Below are positions 61,455 to 64,000 of a DNA stretch of 64,000 nt, in pieces; position 1 is the stretch's first letter, and each line of letters starts with the position of its first letter. Where the stretch lies: NCBI GenBank assembly GCA_018806915.1, contig JAGKQI010000059.1, positions 1,116,001 to 1,180,000 of the forward strand, read 5' to 3'. Made by a program: the position numbers and the translations under genes. The notes under the pieces are model-generated. The model searched no databases. It saw nothing but the letters and a program-made list of their open reading frames with translations, and was not told where the DNA came from. The DNA is from Phytophthora colocasiae (lineage: Eukaryota > Oomycota > Peronosporomycetes > Peronosporales > Peronosporaceae).

Positions 61455-62385
61455 ATGACGACCGGTAGTCTCCTGAAGACGATTCTACGTGTGTTCGACC
61501 CGCTCATCGTGTATGACGCGTATACGTTCCGCTGGCTTGGGGTTCGACCCGCACGAGCACGACAACACCCGCGAGCAGGCGTTCACCAAAGTTACATTTC
61601 GGCACTTGTGTTTACCGTGTGGGCGTCCTGGCTGGACGTGGTCGCTAACACGCCGTTCGACAACTACATCCTGGTCCGAGGACATCAAGGGTGTCGCTAG
61701 TTCCTTCCTCTGCACCGGTATGTTCTTCCTCCTCTTCTCTGTGATCAACAGTGTGCTCGTCCTGCTTGCTGTGAACGAGACGGAGGACGACCACCAAGCA
61801 ACGCGACTACTGCAACGTCTAGACTTGTGGTTCACGATCCCGTCCATTTACTTTTACCTGGGTGTAGCCTGTGGGGCCTTCGGTTTCTTGATCTGGTTCC
61901 CAGCTGCATTTCCGCTCAAGTACGCGCTCTTCAACATTGCAGCAGGTTTCGCTATCATTGTACTGAATGCTCCCTACTACCAGTTCCTCATCCTCTGCGT
62001 CTACGACACCCGCGTGGAAGCCAACCTGAAGATTCCTTCCCATCCAACGTGGCTCAAGTGTCTGCGTCAGAAGTCGAAAGACGACACGTTACCAGCAAAA
62101 CCGATTGAAGAAGGCAAATGCGTCACGTCCCTAACAGCCAACGATGGCGAACTGCTTGAAAGTATCGGACAGAGCTCCCTGCTCCCGCTTTTCGTTGATA
62201 GTGGTTGGGACGATCTTGACGCGCTGACTGAGCTTCAAGAACACCACGTAGGAAATAGCGAAGATCAAACCTGGCCATATCGCTCGGCTACTCCGTTATC
62301 TCCACCGTCAACTAGAAGCAACGGCGAAAAAGGCAAGTTGAAGCTGGTTAGGCAGACTATACCATCAATGTATCCATTTCATTAA
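61455..62385 (+). pseudogene. Membrane protein gene broken by several frameshifts near its 5' end
   Basis: The ATG at 61455 starts MTTGSLLKTILRVFDPLIVYDAY in one frame. The most protein-like reading then alternates between two frames: FDPHEHDNTREQAFTKV in the other frame, W-A-S-W-L-D-V-V-A-N-T-P-F-D-N-Y in the first, and from about 61675 (DIKGVASSFLCTG) the second frame to the stop at 62383. So three changes fall in ~200 bases. The remainder (about 230 residues) is clean, with about three membrane segments and a hydrophilic ~120-residue C-terminal tail. No splice sites explain the changes. The family was not recognised. It may be pseudogenised, or this stretch may be of poor sequence quality. 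Confidence 0.55.
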
Positions 62386-62592
62386 GCAGGGTCATTTGAG
62401 TAGATCCTTTGATAATTACTAAAAACATTTTTTCTCATTACCTTCTTAATTACATTAATATTTATAAAGTTAATTTCAAAGGTTCATAATATTCACAGGG
62501 ATTGAACAGCGTATCACGCAGATGTCATTGTGGCCAGCGCACACGTCGCGCCGCGCTCTCTATCGCAATACTCGCTCTACCAGCCCCGAGGA

Positions 62593-64000
62593 ATGTCGAG
62601 TGCTTCCTCTTCAGGTCCTTCCTCAGCTGAAGTAGACGCCGGCAGTGTCGTGACGGCTACAGAATGTGCGTGGGAGCAGGTGACGGACGGCGAGTCATGC
62701 TTCCTGCAGCCTCGTTCCTGCTACGATTGCCTCAATACGCCACTCCGCAACGGCCAAGTATGTAAATCCTCTTATTTATTATATTTCACGTTATTAATAA
62801 TAATATTCTGATATCCTCTGAATAGGAATGTGTCTTGACCCCTTTCGGACTATGCGAGAGTATTTCTGAGTATAACTACACAGAGGACTATCGTCGACCT
62901 CAATCTGCCTACACGTATCCGATCCATTACAATTACTTCCCAGAGGTGAACTCGACGTACTGCGAACTGAACGATTCAGTGTGCAATTCTTGTCAAGAAA
63001 CGACGTTCACAGTTGGGAATAAAAACCCGTCGGTGTATTGCACTGGAACCGCCAACTGCGTGTGTATAGCAGTCTGTGAGGCTGAATCCTGGTGGAACGA
63101 CACGCTCGCGAGACTTAAAACATTTTTGCAACAAGAGAAGAACGAGACCACGGCGTGTCCATTAGCGGCCAATTCATCGTCCACATTGGCCTCGGATGTT
63201 TCAGCTTCCAGTAATTTGACGAAACCAGATATCAAAGACGCGTACGCAGCAGACGACGAGTGTATGTGGTACCAGAACTCGACACTATGTGAGACACCAC
63301 GAACATGCTTCGACTGTTTAAACACAGAACTATACAGTGGCCAGAAGTGCACTATCACTCCAGGGGGGTATTGTACCAAGATCAACGAATACGACTACGC
63401 TTTAGACTACCGACGGGTATATTCGGACAGCGCTGCACACTACTTCCCGTCGACGAATACGACGTACTGTGAATATGACGACACTACGTGCACGGAATGC
63501 CGTCGTGACAAGTTTGTGGGTGCTTACGATGGCAATACGAACCTATCAGCGTTTTGCACTGGAGATAATGACTGTGTCTGCGTGGCGTTTTGTGAATCAC
63601 CGAACTGGAAGACAATTGTGACGGAAGAAGCATGTGAAGCAACACCTACAAGAGGCAATAGTGGTGGTTCCAGTCTTTCATCGATTGGGCTTGCATCCAT
63701 TGTCGTCGTTGCTGTTTTGCTGGCTCTGTCAGCGCTTCTGCAGCTCTTCAACATGTTCCGCGCTCGTCGTAAGTGTTTTGCCGTTTTATTCGGATTAAAC
63801 CGTGCTAACTCTCGACATTTGGTTGTAGGAAGAGAAGTTCGCTGGCACAATATGCTGTCACAGAGCATTGCTGTACGTCGGCAGCCCACCACGGGGCTTT
63901 CATTGGGGCTATCAGCGTGGAAGGAGATGCGGAACGGGCTCATTGCCGACGAACGCAACGTCAGCAGCGAGAATGTTATCGGCCATCGTCTTGCTGATGC
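62593..64000 (+). CDS. Cys-rich type I membrane protein with two 13-Cys repeats (partial, runs off window)
   Basis: Exons are 62593-62757, 62826-63768 and 63829 onward, with introns of 68 and 60 bases (GTATGT...AATAG, GTAAGT...GTAG). The frame is open to the window edge. Two extracellular repeats (about residues 24-145 and 184-300) each hold 13 cysteines in matching order, with shared strings such as C-x-D-C-L-N-T, Y-x-x-D-Y-R-R, Y-F-P, N-T/S-T-Y-C-E and Y/F-C-T-G...C-V-C. A single membrane segment follows near residue 340, then a basic cytosolic region. I start at the ATG at 62593, but it has no signal peptide; the true 5' end may be an upstream exon or lie behind a frameshift. The family was not recognised; the architecture suggests a surface receptor or adhesin. 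Confidence 0.72.

Noticed and set aside
61489..61690. Taking the single frame from 61489 as the true N-terminus of the membrane protein
   Set aside because: It has only a GTG start and reads as Arg/Ser/Thr-rich nonsense where the other frame gives plausible membrane-protein sequence.

Overview
The window looks like nuclear DNA of an oomycete, most probably a Phytophthora or close relative. Protein-coding genes are packed on both strands with short intergenic gaps. The few introns are short (53-77 bases) with GT...AG ends. The gene content is also typical of the group: folate-biopterin transporter paralogs, temptin-like secreted proteins, a family of secreted expansin-like proteins with Thr/Pro-rich tails, and a PIF/Harbinger transposon. 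No RNA genes or CRISPR arrays were recognised. The genus is inferred from gene content, not from a database match.

Left part (1-41.7 kb), mostly intact conserved genes. After the 3' end of an unidentified gene comes a 3,400-residue EPG5-like autophagy tethering factor (one intron). Its stop codon overlaps that of a convergent GLUT-type sugar transporter. Three folate-biopterin transporter paralogs follow, one on + and two on -. Then come two tandem temptin-like secreted proteins and a giant EF-hand plus ankyrin-repeat protein (four exons). The nucleolar protein RRP1/Nop52 and a PH-PDZ-PH-TBC RabGAP share a divergent promoter that carries palindromic CCAAT boxes. Next are an unidentified 249-residue protein, a broken polytopic membrane protein, two secretory-pathway parvulin-type prolyl isomerases in convergent orientation, and a protein made only of CENP-B/Tc5-type DNA-binding domains.

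Right part (41.9-61.0 kb), an accessory region. Seven expansin-like loci lie in tandem, all on the minus strand. They share a signal peptide, a double-psi barrel and an expansin C-terminal (CBM63-like) domain. They differ in the aromatic pair of the predicted cellulose-binding surface and in their tails: none, short, a 7-residue minisatellite, a membrane anchor, or a prion-like Pro-Tyr-Gln repeat. One carries a 1-base frameshift next to a domain that is 98% identical to its neighbour. A broken mucin-like gene in the array looks like an expansin paralog that lost both folded domains. The array is interrupted by a PIF/Harbinger transposon (46921-50254). Its transposase has a 1-base frameshift, and its right terminal repeat was split by an 897-bp foldback element that inserted at a TA dinucleotide.

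Right end: a frame-broken membrane-protein gene, then the 5' part of a type I membrane protein with two matching 13-cysteine extracellular repeats that runs off the window.

Several loci in the right 28 kb carry small frameshifts or stops, while the left 36 kb carries none that I can see. Whether this is gene decay or draft-assembly error cannot be settled from the sequence alone.
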